DNA from: Tatumella citrea
Lineage (GTDB): Bacteria > Pseudomonadota > Gammaproteobacteria > Enterobacterales > Enterobacteriaceae
Direction of reading: 5' to 3'
DNA length: 64,000 nucleotides
Assembly: GCF_002163585.1 (NCBI RefSeq)
Contig: NZ_CP015579.1
Location: 806,001 to 870,000 of the forward strand
Made by a program: the position numbers and the translations under genes
The notes under the pieces: model-generated
Database searches by the model: none
Seen by the model: only the letters and a program-made list of their open reading frames with translations
Told to the model about the DNA's origin: nothing
Shown: positions 26,798 to 35,717 of the stretch, piece by piece
How the letters are laid out: each line of letters starts with the position of its first letter
How positions within the stretch are numbered: position 1 is the first letter of the stretch

Positions 26798-27383
26798 TAC
26801 GTAAGGCATCCAGTAGCAGTTTCAGTGCCTGCCCGCGGTGTGAAATTGCCAGTTTTTCGGCTTTGGTCATTCCTGCTGCCGTGGTGTTCAGCGCCGGCAG
26901 GTAAAAAATGGGATCATAACCAAAGCCGCCAGTTCCGTGGCTTTCACGGGCAATGACTCCAGGCCACTGTCCGTGGAACACCAGTGGGGTCGGGTCATCG
27001 GCATGGCGCAGGTAGACCAGCACGCAGTGGAATGCGGCCTGACGCTTATCATCAGGAACCTCCTGCATAGCTGCCAGCAGTTTATCCAGATTCTGCTGGT
27101 CAGTAGCCTCAACCCCCGCATAACGGGCAGAGTAGATGCCGGGAGCACCACCCAACACATCAACGGCCAGTCCGGAATCGTCAGCAATCGCCGGTAAACC
27201 AGTGACGCGTGCTGCATGGCGGGCTTTTATCAGCGCATTTTCGATAAAGGTCAGGCCGGTTTCTTCCACAGAATCGACGCCCAGTTCGGTCTGAGCCACA
27301 ATATCGAAACCAAATTCTGCCAGAGGTTCGGCCAGTTCACGGACTTTACCGGGGTTACCGGTTGCCAGTACAACTTTTTGCAT
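26790..27383 (-). CDS. rdgB: dITP/XTP pyrophosphatase RdgB
   Basis: House-cleaning Ham1-type enzyme hydrolysing non-canonical purine nucleoside triphosphates to monophosphates. Starting at [17 protein letters not shown] gives 197 residues, the E. coli length, with GGA six bases upstream; an alternative ATG two codons earlier is less well placed. Conserved: [51 protein letters not shown] and [15 protein letters not shown]. It overlaps hemW by eight bases. Confidence 0.96.
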   Translation of the reverse strand: MQKVVLATGNPGKVRELAEPLAEFGFDIVAQTELGVDSVEETGLTFIENALIKARHAARVTGLPAIADDSGLAVDVLGGAPGIYSARYAGVEATDQQNLDKLLAAMQEVPDDKRQAAFHCVLVYLRHADDPTPLVFHGQWPGVIARESHGTGGFGYDPIFYLPALNTTAAGMTKAEKLAISHRGQALKLLLDALRNG

Positions 27384-27403
27384 AATCATTCCAACGTTCA
27401 GAG

Positions 27404-27958
27404 TTACAGCAGATACCAGAGTCCCGGAAACAGATCCATTCCGAGAAAATTCAGTGCATAAAGAATCAGAACCACCACCATGGCAGAAAAGTCGATACCG
27501 CCCATGGCTGGCAGAATACGGCGAACAGGTGCCATTAACGGCTCTGTCAGTTGTACCAGCACATAATCTATCGGGCTGCGGCCCTGACTTACCCAGCTCA
27601 TCAGTGAACGGATCAGAATCACCCAGAACACCAGATTACCGGCGGCTTTCAACAACGACAGCACCCCAATCAGCACATTGCTCAGGCCAATCACAAAGCC
27701 GCCTGACTGAATCAGCATCAGTAACGGGAATTTGATAATGGTCAGCACCAGGGCCAGCACTAAAGACGCAGTGTCAATCGGACCAATTGCGGGGATAATA
27801 CGGCGTAACGGACGGATCACCGGTTGAGTCAGCTTGACGATAAATTGTGCCAGCGGATTGTAGAAATCACAGCGGGCCCACTGCATCCAGATACGTAGCA
27901 GCAGAACCATGACGTAAAGATCGATAACCGTTTTGACCAGAAAAGTCAGAGTGTACAT
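27404..27958 (-). CDS. yggT: YggT family membrane protein
   Basis: A 184-residue inner-membrane protein with two copies of the YggT repeat: [44 protein letters not shown] and later [31 protein letters not shown]. About four to five membrane helices are visible. In plastids relatives take part in cofactor assembly or division; the bacterial role is unclear, perhaps osmotic. E. coli has yggU between yggT and rdgB, but only 20 bases separate them here, so yggU is missing. Confidence 0.93.
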   Translation of the reverse strand: MYTLTFLVKTVIDLYVMVLLLRIWMQWARCDFYNPLAQFIVKLTQPVIRPLRRIIPAIGPIDTASLVLALVLTIIKFPLLMLIQSGGFVIGLSNVLIGVLSLLKAAGNLVFWVILIRSLMSWVSQGRSPIDYVLVQLTEPLMAPVRRILPAMGGIDFSAMVVVLILYALNFLGMDLFPGLWYLL

Positions 27959-27970
27959 GAGTGTCCTCAG

Positions 27971-28678
27971 TTATTGGGGTGAAGAGGGCGGATACTGGCG
28001 GGCGCCAAAAATGGCTGAGCCAATGCGAACCATCGTACTGCCGGCTTCAATGGCGGCGTCCATATCATCGCTCATTCCCAGCGATAACGTATCAATCCCG
28101 CTGTATTCCGCCTGTAATGCGTGAAATGCAGCAGCCATCTGTCGGCATACCGCCAGTTGTGATTGATAATTTTCTGATGGCGCAGGAATTGCCATCAGAC
28201 CACGTAATTTCAGCTGTGGTAATTCAGCAATCTGTCGTGCAAGGTCGGGGATTTCACTGACACTGATCCCTGATTTGCTGGATTCATCGCTGATATTTAC
28301 CTGGATAAGCACATTCAGTGGCCCACGTTGTGGTGGACGCTGATCGTTGAGCCGTTGTGCCAGCTTCTGTCGGTCGAGGGTATGGCACCAGTCAAAGTTT
28401 TCGGCCACCAGACGGCTTTTATTGGATTGCAACGGCCCGATAAAGTGCCATTCCAGCCCGGTTAAGTCTCCGGTCTGAGCCACTTTATCCACGCCTTCCT
28501 GTACATAATTTTCACCAAAACAACGCTGCCCGGCCTGCCAGGCTTCGCGAATGTCGCTCACAGGTTTAGTTTTACTTACTGCCAGCAGCGTAATTTGCTG
28601 TGGATCTCTGCCGCAACTTTCGGCGGCAGTACTAATACGCTGACGAATATTCTGTAAATTATGCTGAATGGAAGTCAT
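27971..28678 (-). CDS. yggS: PLP homeostasis protein YggS
   Basis: Cytoplasmic PLP-binding TIM-barrel protein (PROSC family) that buffers pyridoxal phosphate; no catalysis is known. MTSIQHNLQNIRQRI is the conserved start and a GTG one codon upstream is disregarded. The PLP lysine is in LLAVSKTKPVSDI near residue 36; FGENYVQEGVDK, WHFIGPLQSNKSR, ISDESSKSGI and LSLGMSDDMDAAIEAGSTMVRIGSAIFG are family signatures. 235 residues. Its start codon is only 14 bases from the divergent yggR start. Confidence 0.95.
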   Translation of the reverse strand: MTSIQHNLQNIRQRISTAAESCGRDPQQITLLAVSKTKPVSDIREAWQAGQRCFGENYVQEGVDKVAQTGDLTGLEWHFIGPLQSNKSRLVAENFDWCHTLDRQKLAQRLNDQRPPQRGPLNVLIQVNISDESSKSGISVSEIPDLARQIAELPQLKLRGLMAIPAPSENYQSQLAVCRQMAAAFHALQAEYSGIDTLSLGMSDDMDAAIEAGSTMVRIGSAIFGARQYPPSSPQ

Positions 28679-28692
28679 CACCGGGCTGTTTT

Positions 28693-29769
28693 ATGGAGTT
28701 AGATGAAATTGTTGCGCTTAGTGTAAAGCATAATGCCTCTGATCTGCACCTCTGCTGTGGACATTTACCCTGGTGGCGTTGTCAGGGGCAACTGACAACG
28801 CCACCAGGACTGGCTCCGGTGAGCGACGAGACCCTGCATCAGTTTTGTGATGACTGGCTGTCGGATGAGCAACAGCAACAGCTGCTCAGCCACGGCCACT
28901 GTGACACCGCAGTGACAACGGTGTCAGGTATCCGCCTGAGAGCCTGTATTTTCCGCCGTAATGGTGGAATGTCGCTGGCATTACGTATTTTGCGTCAGCA
29001 GATCCCCTCCATGGAGAGCCTGGGGATACCTGCTATCTGCCATCGTCTGACCGGTGAAAATACAGGGCTGATACTATTCACCGGAGCGACCGGTTGCGGA
29101 AAATCGACTTCGCTGGCGGCCATGATTAATACAATCAGCCGACAAAGGGCGCTGCATATTATTACCCTGGAGGACCCTGTTGAATACATTTACGACAGTC
29201 AGCGCTCTTTGATTCAGCAACGCGAAGCAGGAAGGGATTTCTCCTGTTTCAGTCAGGGGCTGGTGGCAGCGTTACGCCAGGACCCGGATATTATCATGCT
29301 GGGTGAATTGCGTGATCCTCAGACAATCCGGCTGGCTCTGACTGCTGCAGAAACCGGCCATCTGGTGCTGGCAACCCTGCATACCAGAACGGCAGCACAG
29401 GCCGTTGAACGGCTGGTCGATAGTTTTCCGCCCGGCGAGAAGGCATTTGTCAGCGCCCGGCTGGCTGCATGCCTGACGGCAGTGATTGCTCAGCGACTGG
29501 TGGATGATGATAAGCAGGCCGGTCAGCAGCGGGCAGAGTTTGAAGTTCTGGTGAATACCCCGGCAGTTGCCAGTGTTATCCGTGAAGGTAAGACTCATCT
29601 GCTGGCGGGAATAATACAGACCAGCTCGGCTGATGGCATGCAGTGTTTTCCTCCCTCAGCAGCGAGAGAAGCAGGGAAGCCAACACAGGACAGACGTATT
29701 GTCAGCGACGCTGTATCAGCTGTTCAGAACAGTATCTGGCCGGGAAGTGTTAAGGGACAGCAGAGATGA
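28693..29769 (+). CDS. yggR: PilT-like ATPase YggR
   Basis: Hexameric secretion ATPase of the PilT retraction-motor type. Walker A GATGCGKST is at residues 131-139, the Asp box in ITLEDPVEYIYDSQ, Walker B in PDIIMLGELRD and the His box in GHLVLATLHTRTAAQAVERL, so it should be an active ATPase. No pilin or pilus assembly genes are in the window, so its partner is unknown. The 358 residues exceed E. coli YggR by about 30; the extra is a C-terminal tail after DGMQCFPPSAAREAG. The 3' end overlaps the convergent inhibitor gene by 20 bases. No ribosome site is visible in the 14-base gap to yggS. Confidence 0.9.
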   Translation: MELDEIVALSVKHNASDLHLCCGHLPWWRCQGQLTTPPGLAPVSDETLHQFCDDWLSDEQQQQLLSHGHCDTAVTTVSGIRLRACIFRRNGGMSLALRILRQQIPSMESLGIPAICHRLTGENTGLILFTGATGCGKSTSLAAMINTISRQRALHIITLEDPVEYIYDSQRSLIQQREAGRDFSCFSQGLVAALRQDPDIIMLGELRDPQTIRLALTAAETGHLVLATLHTRTAAQAVERLVDSFPPGEKAFVSARLAACLTAVIAQRLVDDDKQAGQQRAEFEVLVNTPAVASVIREGKTHLLAGIIQTSSADGMQCFPPSAAREAGKPTQDRRIVSDAVSAVQNSIWPGSVKGQQR

Positions 29770-30124
29770 CCACCCGGATACTCTTCTCTAGCCAGTCGGC
29801 GCTGTCAAACGTCCGGCCATAAATCATTTTCAGGGTTGAGGTGCCGGCTTTGCGGCCAATCAGATAAAATGTCTGCTGGCCTGAACACCCCACCATGCCC
29901 GATTTGCAATCGGGAGACTGGCGATAACTGCCAGGAATCAGCAGTAAACCGGAAGGTAACTGACTTACCATCCACTGATAGCCGGTGGTCGGACTGGCAT
30001 CCAGGGTCAGAAGAATCGGTTTGCCTGCCACGCCGTTGAGCTGAGCAGGTGTTTCTGCCGCGACAGCCGCAACACTCATACAGCTTAGTGCAACAGCCAG
30101 ACAGCTAATAAATCTGTTCATCAA
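29750..30124 (-). CDS. Chagasin-type (I42) cysteine protease inhibitor, exported
   Basis: A 124-residue exported protein with a signal peptide (MMNRFISCLAVALSCMSVAAVAA). The mature part shows the inhibitor I42 loops: SPTTGYQW (family NPTTGY) near residue 44, CSGQQTFYLIGRKAGTSTL (GxGG-type loop changed) and YGRTFDS (position of the YxRPW loop, partly degenerate). Chagasin family proteins block papain-like cysteine proteases. Two cysteines (PDCKSGMVGC) could form a disulfide in the periplasm. It sits between yggR and yqgF, where E. coli has no such gene. The inhibitory activity is inferred from the fold only, as two of three loops deviate. Confidence 0.75.
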   Translation of the reverse strand: MMNRFISCLAVALSCMSVAAVAAETPAQLNGVAGKPILLTLDASPTTGYQWMVSQLPSGLLLIPGSYRQSPDCKSGMVGCSGQQTFYLIGRKAGTSTLKMIYGRTFDSADWLEKSIRVVISAVP

Positions 30125-30241
30125 TAAATCTCCTTTTTATGCTGTTCGAAGCTATTATCTTAGCACTAATTACTGTAATGTTGGGCTGAATAACGACAAA
30201 ATGTTGTCAGCCGCTGGGGTGTAAATGTTCAGGGCAGGGGA

Positions 30242-30658
30242 TTAATGGTTGTCGAACCAGCTTTCCAGAATGATCACCGCTGAACCGGAATCGACCTTAC
30301 CCTTGGTCAGTGCACGATAACCACCCGTTTCAAACAGACCTGCACGCGCTTCAACAGTACTCAGGCGTTCATCCTGTAATTCAACCACAACACCAAATCT
30401 GCCATGCAGTCGGTTGGCAAATTTACGGGCACGGGCAGTCAGAGGTTGCTCTGTTCCATCCATATTCAGTGGCAGACCAACCACCACTAAGTCGGGTTGC
30501 CACTCTTTCAGCAGCTTTTCAATCACATTCCAGTCAGGGACTCCGTCCTGTGCTTTGATTGCTGTCAGAGGTCTGGCGGTACCGGTCAGTTGCTGGCCGA
30601 TAGCCACTCCGATACTACGGGTCCCGAAATCGAATCCGAGTAAGGTTTTTACTGACAT
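30242..30658 (-). CDS. yqgF: Holliday-junction resolvase-like protein YqgF (RuvX)
   Basis: RNase H-fold nuclease of the YqgF family, implicated in processing pre-16S rRNA 5' ends. 138 residues. The catalytic aspartate motif [17 protein letters not shown] is at the N-terminus, with [26 protein letters not shown] and the acidic DERLSTVEA, then [14 protein letters not shown]. The ATG shares one base with the yqgE stop (TGATG), giving tight coupling. Last gene of the gshB-yqgE-yqgF group. Confidence 0.96.
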   Translation of the reverse strand: MSVKTLLGFDFGTRSIGVAIGQQLTGTARPLTAIKAQDGVPDWNVIEKLLKEWQPDLVVVGLPLNMDGTEQPLTARARKFANRLHGRFGVVVELQDERLSTVEARAGLFETGGYRALTKGKVDSGSAVIILESWFDNH

Positions 30659-31221
30659 CAGGCATGCCCCGCTTCGCTGCTCATCTGACTGATATCGATA
30701 CCGATATGTTTCGCTGCATTACGCCAGCGTTCAGCTGCCGGAGTATGGAACAGAATTTTTTCACTGGCCGGAATAGTCAGCCATGCGTTTTCCAGAATTT
30801 CGTTTTCCAGCTGCAATTTCTCCCAGCTGCAATATCCCAGTGCAACAATGATATTCTCTGGTTGCTGTTCAGTACCCAGCGACTCAAGAACATCTTTTGA
30901 AGTAGTCAGTACGGTATGTTCTGAAATGGTGATGCTGGAAGAAAAATTGTGTTGCGGTGAGTGCAGGATAAAACCGCGATCTTCTGCCACCGGTCCGCCG
31001 TTATACACCGGGTTTTCTAAGGTATGTGCAGCATCATTTTGTTGTGGCGTAATGTCTAGTTTGCTCAGCACACCCTCAATAGTCAGGTTTTCCATGGGCT
31101 TGTTCACAATCAGGCCCATTGCTCCTTCATCGTTGTGCTCACAAACATAGATTACAGACCGTTTGAATACCGGGTCCTGTAATGAGGGCATCGCGATCAG
31201 AAAATGGTGCTGTAAATTCAT
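30658..31221 (-). CDS. yqgE: YqgE/AlgH family protein
   Basis: A 187-residue cytoplasmic protein of the UPF0301/AlgH family with no known enzymatic role; the AlgH name comes from pseudomonad alginate regulation. Conserved stretches: [30 protein letters not shown] start, [32 protein letters not shown] and [16 protein letters not shown]. It is 72 bases after gshB and overlaps yqgF by one base. Confidence 0.94.
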   Translation of the reverse strand: MNLQHHFLIAMPSLQDPVFKRSVIYVCEHNDEGAMGLIVNKPMENLTIEGVLSKLDITPQQNDAAHTLENPVYNGGPVAEDRGFILHSPQHNFSSSITISEHTVLTTSKDVLESLGTEQQPENIIVALGYCSWEKLQLENEILENAWLTIPASEKILFHTPAAERWRNAAKHIGIDISQMSSEAGHA

Positions 31222-31293
31222 ACTGACTCTGTAAGTTTATTTTGAAAAAATATCCGGCAACCCCAGGGCTGCCGGGCAATACTCAGGCGGTGG

Positions 31294-32241
31294 TTACTTG
31301 CCCAGGCGCTTCTCAATCGCGTCCATCAGCATTCCGGTGATGGAGATTGGGAACGCGGCCTCAATTTCACGAACACAGGTCGGGCTGGTGACATTAATTT
31401 CGGTAAGGCGGTCACCAATAATATCCAGTCCGACAAAAATCAGACCTTTTTGTTTCAGAACCGGCGCAACCTTACGGGCAATTTCCCAGTCACTTTCGCT
31501 TAACGGGCGGGCTTCGCCACGTCCACCAGCTGCCAGGTTACCCCGGGTTTCGCCTGATTTCGGGATCCTCGCCAGGCAGTAAGGCACTGGTTCACCGTCG
31601 ACAACCAGCACACGCTTATCACCTTCTTTGATCGCTGGCAGGTAGTTCTGAGCCATGCAGAAGGTAGTATTATCATGAGTCAGTGCCTCACAGATTACCG
31701 AAAAATTCGGGTCATCCTGCTTTACACGGAAAATCGAGGTTCCACCCATACCATCCAGCGGTTTCATAATGATATCGCCGTGTTCCTGCCAGAACTCACG
31801 TAGTTTTTGCTGACTACGGGTCACCAGAGTATCCGGGGTTAAATCAGCAAACCATGCAGTGAACAGTTTTTCGTTACAGTCACGCAGGCTTTGAGGTTTA
31901 TTAACCACCAGAGTGCCCAGCTCTTCGGCACGCTCCAGAATGTAAGTGGCATAAATAAATTCGGTATCAAACGGCGGATCTTTGCGCATCAGAATCACAT
32001 TCAGGTCAGCCAGCGGGATCTCCTGCTCGCTGCCGAACTGATACCAGCCATCGTAGTTTTGCTCAACGGTGAGCAAGCGGGTACGAGCGCTGGCCACTCC
32101 GCCACGCAGGTACAGATCATTCATTTCCATATAATGGATTTCATAACCCCGGCGCTGTGCTTCCAGCAGCATTGCAAAACTGGTGTCTTTCTTAATATTG
32201 ATGTCCGCAATAGGATCCATCACTATGCCAAGCTTAATCAT
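31294..32241 (-). CDS. gshB: Glutathione synthetase
   Basis: ATP-grasp ligase joining glycine to gamma-glutamylcysteine to make glutathione. 315 residues, the E. coli length. Motifs: MIKLGIVMDPIADINIKKDTSFAMLLEAQ start, VNKPQSLRDCNEKLF, KPLDGMGGTSIFRVKQDD (ATP-grasp loop), LPAIKEGDKRVLVVDGEPVPYCLARIP, GGRGEARPLSE and the Mg-binding GLDIIGDRLTEINVTSPTC. Ribosome site GAGGAGA is close to the ATG. Confidence 0.97.
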   Translation of the reverse strand: MIKLGIVMDPIADINIKKDTSFAMLLEAQRRGYEIHYMEMNDLYLRGGVASARTRLLTVEQNYDGWYQFGSEQEIPLADLNVILMRKDPPFDTEFIYATYILERAEELGTLVVNKPQSLRDCNEKLFTAWFADLTPDTLVTRSQQKLREFWQEHGDIIMKPLDGMGGTSIFRVKQDDPNFSVICEALTHDNTTFCMAQNYLPAIKEGDKRVLVVDGEPVPYCLARIPKSGETRGNLAAGGRGEARPLSESDWEIARKVAPVLKQKGLIFVGLDIIGDRLTEINVTSPTCVREIEAAFPISITGMLMDAIEKRLGK

Positions 32242-32342
32242 TCTTATCTCCTCGGAAGGCAGTAATGACTACCTTATCATTAACGGATTTTACCGGTTCA
32301 GGATCTTTGGGGCTTTACCGCAGGTGCCGGTGTCAGGGCAGA

Positions 32343-33074
32343 TTACCCTAAATCACCAAATCTTACCTGCAGTGCCGTCAGCACAGTCAGGGCGGCTGTT
32401 TCGGTACGTAACACTCGCGGGCCCAGCAGGATATCAGTGAATCCCTGGCTGGCAGCCATGTCGATTTCATCGGCGCTCAGCCCGCCTTCCGGGCCAATCA
32501 GCATCCGGATCCGGCTGACCGGCAGCGGCAAGGTATTAATGCTTGCTGAAGCCCGTGGATGCAGATTCAGTTTCAGTCCCTGCTCCTGCTCAGCACACCA
32601 TTCATTCAGCGACATGACAGGGCGGATTTCCGGGACCACATTTCTGCCTGACTGCTCACAGGCCGCTATAGCAATTTTTTGCCACTGCTGGCGCTTTTTC
32701 TCCAGTCTTTCTGCATCGAGTTTGACTCCGCAGCGTTCCGAAATCAGTGGCGTGATTAGATTTACCCCCAGCTCTATCGATTTCTGGATGGTAAACTCCA
32801 TTTTTTCTCCGCGAGACATCACCTGGCCAAGGTGAAGATATAACGGTGATTCGCGATCATCGGTGATACCCTCAGCGACCTGAACAGTAACGCTTTTTTT
32901 ATCAGCGCGCACAATGGTGGCACTAAATATCTGATTACTGCCATCGAACAGTTCCAGTGACTGTCCGGTGGTCATTCTTAGTACCCGGCCAACATGGTTC
33001 GCTGCTTCTTCGCTAAGCTGAAATTCACTGTTATTTGCTATTATTTCCGGGTGAAAAATGCGGGGTATGCGCAT
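32343..33074 (-). CDS. rsmE: 16S rRNA m3U1498 methyltransferase RsmE
   Basis: SPOUT-class AdoMet methyltransferase modifying U1498 of 16S rRNA. 243 residues. N-terminal PUA-like part ([32 protein letters not shown]) and C-terminal trefoil-knot part with [16 protein letters not shown] and [17 protein letters not shown]. It belongs to the rsmE-gshB-yqgE-yqgF group. In E. coli endA lies just upstream; here that interval is only 185 bases. Confidence 0.96.
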   Translation of the reverse strand: MRIPRIFHPEIIANNSEFQLSEEAANHVGRVLRMTTGQSLELFDGSNQIFSATIVRADKKSVTVQVAEGITDDRESPLYLHLGQVMSRGEKMEFTIQKSIELGVNLITPLISERCGVKLDAERLEKKRQQWQKIAIAACEQSGRNVVPEIRPVMSLNEWCAEQEQGLKLNLHPRASASINTLPLPVSRIRMLIGPEGGLSADEIDMAASQGFTDILLGPRVLRTETAALTVLTALQVRFGDLG

Positions 33075-33155
33075 GAAAAATCTGCCAGTTCCGGGCTGGT
33101 ATCTTATGGCCAGCCATCAGTTAGTGAATGAATCAGCAGTGTCCCTGCCTGTGAT

Positions 33156-33185
33156 AAGAACGTCAACCGCTACACGTTCTTTTTT
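33156..33185 (+). terminator. Plus-strand intrinsic terminator between rsmE and sprT
   Basis: AAGAACGT-(10 bases)-ACGTTCTT followed by a run of T residues to 33185 reads as a rho-independent terminator on the plus strand, whereas all neighbouring genes are on the minus strand. It would end an unannotated plus-strand transcript. Confidence 0.55.
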
Positions 33186-33259
33186 AATCAGTCAGCGTTT
33201 GCTGCTGTAGTTGCATTATGCCACAGACGACGCGGGGGCGGGCAATATTGCCGGAGACC

Positions 33260-33766
33260 TCAGGCCTGAAACTCACCACGGGTGAGTTCGCTGCCACAGT
33301 GGGTACAACTGTAGCGGGTTTCGCCACGTATTACCCGGTTATGGCGTCGAACCGTTAGCTGATGCTGTCGGCAGTGACAGGCATAGGCAAAAGTCTTTTG
33401 CAGGGTATCGGTACTGAAATGATGAGTGCGACTGGCACTGACTCCCAGCACGGTTTCCATCATCCATTTCCACTCTTTACCGTGCGGAGCAACCCGGCCA
33501 AACTCTTTCCAGACCAGCAGGTGGGCCAGTTCATGCGGCACCACTTCATCAATAAAGGGTTGCTTATTTTCCAGCAACAGCACCGGATTAAGGCGAATTT
33601 CCCATTGTTGCAGCCAGGCTGTACCAGCAGTCGTTCCCCGTTGCTGATAGAGGACAGACGGTTCAGGATATGACTGTTTCAGGCTTTCATTCGCGCGCTG
33701 TAAATGTTCGCGCAGCGAACGCATAACAGCTTGCTGAAGGGCGATGGGCAGACGAGGTGTTTTCAT
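33260..33766 (-). CDS. sprT: SprT family zinc-metalloprotease-like protein
   Basis: SprT-like protein with an HExxH zinc motif ([12 protein letters not shown]) and downstream H in [11 protein letters not shown], followed by a C-terminal zinc ribbon (CHCRQHQLT and CTHCGSEL). The bacterial role is poorly defined; eukaryotic relatives (Spartan) digest DNA-protein crosslinks. I start at [15 protein letters not shown], the conserved E. coli start, 168 residues; the frame extends 13 codons further to a TTG but those residues are not conserved. galP lies upstream on the same strand, separated by a terminator. Confidence 0.92.
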   Translation of the reverse strand: MKTPRLPIALQQAVMRSLREHLQRANESLKQSYPEPSVLYQQRGTTAGTAWLQQWEIRLNPVLLLENKQPFIDEVVPHELAHLLVWKEFGRVAPHGKEWKWMMETVLGVSASRTHHFSTDTLQKTFAYACHCRQHQLTVRRHNRVIRGETRYSCTHCGSELTRGEFQA

Positions 33767-33818
33767 AGCGGCAGCATAAAGCCAGTCAGGGCAGATTACA
33801 ATCAACGGTGATTACCGC

Positions 33819-33848
33819 AAAAAAAACAGGCAACGTTTCCGTTGCCTG
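33819..33848 (-). terminator. Intrinsic terminator of galP
   Basis: CAGGCAACG-TTTC-CGTTGCCTG (33827-33848) with eight A residues before it on the plus strand, i.e. eight T residues after the hairpin on the minus strand, 23 bases beyond the galP stop. Confidence 0.93.
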
Positions 33849-33870
33849 TCGGGTTCCGCGGGATAAAGAA

Positions 33871-35268
33871 TTAATTCTTATCACCGATATTGCGTAATTT
33901 TTTACCCTGCATCAGGTTGCGTTCAATGTGTTCCAGAGAAACACCTTTGGTTTCAGGTATCAGAACCAGAGTCAGGATAATAAATACTATGTTCAGTGCA
34001 GCGTACAGACCGAAAGTACCTGCGTTACCCAGAGAGTTCAGCAGAGTCAGGAAGGTCGCGCCGACAATCATATTGGCAATCCAGTTGGTGGCCGTAGAAA
34101 CGGTGATACCAAAATCACGACCTTTCAGCGGCTGGATCTCTGAACACAGTACCCAAATCAGCGGACCGGCGCTCATTGCGAAACCAATGATGAAGATCAG
34201 CAGCATGGCGATAGCGAAATATTGCTGACCCAGCGAATGCATACCGATATGCAGCATGGTTCCCAGAATACCCATACCTGCGGCCATTACGATAAAGCCC
34301 AGAATCAGCGTAGGTTTACGGCCCCAACGGTCAACCAGTCCGATTGCAATAAAGGTTGCCAGGACGTTGATACCACCGACAATTACTGTTCCCCACATCT
34401 GCTGGGTGGTGTTGGTAAACCCGGCGATTTCGAAGATTTTTGGCGCGTAGTACATAATTACGTTCATCCCGGTAAACTGCTGCATAACCTGCAACAGAAC
34501 ACCCAGATAGACCGCACGACGGAAGTTAGGGTTAGAAGTAAACAGTGCCCAGCCAGTTTGTTTAATCTTCAGACTTTCACGGATTTCATCCAGCTCACGT
34601 TTCGCTTGTTCACTGGTATCACGCAGACGGTCCAGAACCCGCTGTGCATCCTGGAAGTTACCTTTTGCTGCCAGCCAACGCGGGCTGTTAGGCAGGAAGA
34701 TAACCCCGATCAGCAGTAACAGGGCAGGAATAGTAATAACCCCCAGCATCCAGCGCCATTCACCGGCGTAGCTGAAGGCAGTATCTGACAGGTAAGCACC
34801 CAGAATCCCGATAGTAATCATCAGCTGATACAGTGAAATCATACTGCCGCGGATTTTTTCCGGGGCAATCTCGGACAGATACAGAGGTGCAGTATAAGAA
34901 GCGATACCAACAGCCAGACCCAACAGTACACGGGCGGCAATCAGCACTTCAGGGTTGCTGGCAAAGGCGGAGCAGAGTGACCCTGCAACAAACAGGATAG
35001 CTCCGGCCATCAGGCTTTTTTTACGCCCCAGTTGTGAGGACATCCAGCCACTGCCGACGGCACCTACTGCCGCACCAAACATCATTGAGCTGACGATCCA
35101 TTCCTGCTGGTGAGCAGTCACATTAAAATCTTTTGCGATGAAAGGCAGGGCGCCGGCAATGACACCGATATCCAGACCAAACAGTAATCCCGCCAGTGCC
35201 GCAAGGAAGCAGACAAAAAATGTCATCATCTTGTTCGACGTTCTGCTTTTATTAGTATTGCCAGGCAT
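33871..35268 (-). CDS. galP: Galactose:proton symporter GalP
   Basis: Major-facilitator sugar porter importing galactose, glucose and related hexoses with a proton. 465 residues, twelve membrane helices. Sugar-porter marks: [18 protein letters not shown] in helix 1, [72 protein letters not shown] and [17 protein letters not shown] is seven bases before the ATG. Control by GalR/GalS and CRP is indicated by two operators and a CRP site in the leader. Confidence 0.96.
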   Translation of the reverse strand: MPGNTNKSRTSNKMMTFFVCFLAALAGLLFGLDIGVIAGALPFIAKDFNVTAHQQEWIVSSMMFGAAVGAVGSGWMSSQLGRKKSLMAGAILFVAGSLCSAFASNPEVLIAARVLLGLAVGIASYTAPLYLSEIAPEKIRGSMISLYQLMITIGILGAYLSDTAFSYAGEWRWMLGVITIPALLLLIGVIFLPNSPRWLAAKGNFQDAQRVLDRLRDTSEQAKRELDEIRESLKIKQTGWALFTSNPNFRRAVYLGVLLQVMQQFTGMNVIMYYAPKIFEIAGFTNTTQQMWGTVIVGGINVLATFIAIGLVDRWGRKPTLILGFIVMAAGMGILGTMLHIGMHSLGQQYFAIAMLLIFIIGFAMSAGPLIWVLCSEIQPLKGRDFGITVSTATNWIANMIVGATFLTLLNSLGNAGTFGLYAALNIVFIILTLVLIPETKGVSLEHIERNLMQGKKLRNIGDKN

Positions 35269-35330
35269 TTTAGCCTCCGCTGTTAACTATCATTCTTGTT
35301 GTAATGTTAAAAAAATCCTTTCAGTTTATC

Positions 35331-35346
35331 AGTGAGCCAGATCACA
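35331..35346. promoter_or_regulatory. CRP site upstream of galP
   Basis: On the minus strand TGTGA-TCTGGC-TCACT matches the consensus TGTGA-N6-TCACA at 9 of 10 defined positions. It lies about 63-78 bases upstream of the galP ATG and next to a GalR operator. Confidence 0.75.
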
Positions 35347-35349
35347 TTG

Positions 35350-35365
35350 ATGTAATCGGTTACAC
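35350..35365. promoter_or_regulatory. GalR/GalS operator 1 of galP
   Basis: On the minus strand GTGTAACCGATTACAT, matching the E. coli gal external operator at about 14 of 16 positions and built on the palindrome TGTAAtCGgTTACA with the central CG of LacI-family sites. Confidence 0.78.
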
Positions 35366-35551
35366 ATGATAACCCTCTGAAAGAAATATTTAATTCGAAA
35401 AAAAACCATTTAGCGCCAGCCGGAGGGTTAAATTATGTTTCCGGCAGGGGGTCAGATTATATCCCCGCACTGACGACTCAAAGCAACCCATTTTTAACGA
35501 TTGAATTAATTTGTTATACCCTGAAAAATCTGAGAAATAATTTTCAGAGAG

Positions 35552-35567
35552 TTGTAATCGTTACCAC
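35552..35567. promoter_or_regulatory. GalR/GalS operator 2 of galP
   Basis: On the minus strand GTGGTAACGATTACAA, about 13 of 16 positions as in the E. coli gal internal operator. It lies 202 bases from operator 1, allowing a repression loop. Confidence 0.65.
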
Positions 35568-35686
35568 TTGAGCCGGATCACATAACTAAGCACGTTTTTC
35601 ACAAAAGACCGGGAGAATAAATCTGGTTTCACAGCATGCTCTGTTAAGCAGCGCTAACCATTTAGGCAGGGGGAGCGAAGGGAATA

Positions 35687-35709
35687 ACAGGGCAGCAAAG
35701 CTGCCCTGT
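35687..35709 (-). terminator. Hairpin after metK
   Basis: ACAGGGCAGC-AAA-GCTGCCCTGT, a perfect ten-base-pair stem nine bases after the metK stop. The following T-run on the minus strand is poor, yet position suggests termination. Confidence 0.65.
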
Positions 35710-35717
35710 AGCAACAA

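Larger units (their letters stand above)
35269..35717. promoter_or_regulatory. galP control region and metK tail
   Basis: The 449 bases between metK (stop) and galP (start) carry a CRP site (35331-35346), two GalR/GalS-like operators (35350-35365 and 35552-35567) and the hairpin that ends metK (35687-35709). No gene was found. Confidence 0.75.

Noticed and set aside
29640..29769. Possible frameshift at the end of yggR
   Set aside because: The tail is longer than in E. coli, but the in-frame residues GMQCFPPSAAREAG still align with the family end, so no frameshift is needed.
34222..34719. 165-codon plus-strand frame opposite galP
   Set aside because: Antisense to a certain transporter gene, low-complexity polar composition, no ribosome site.
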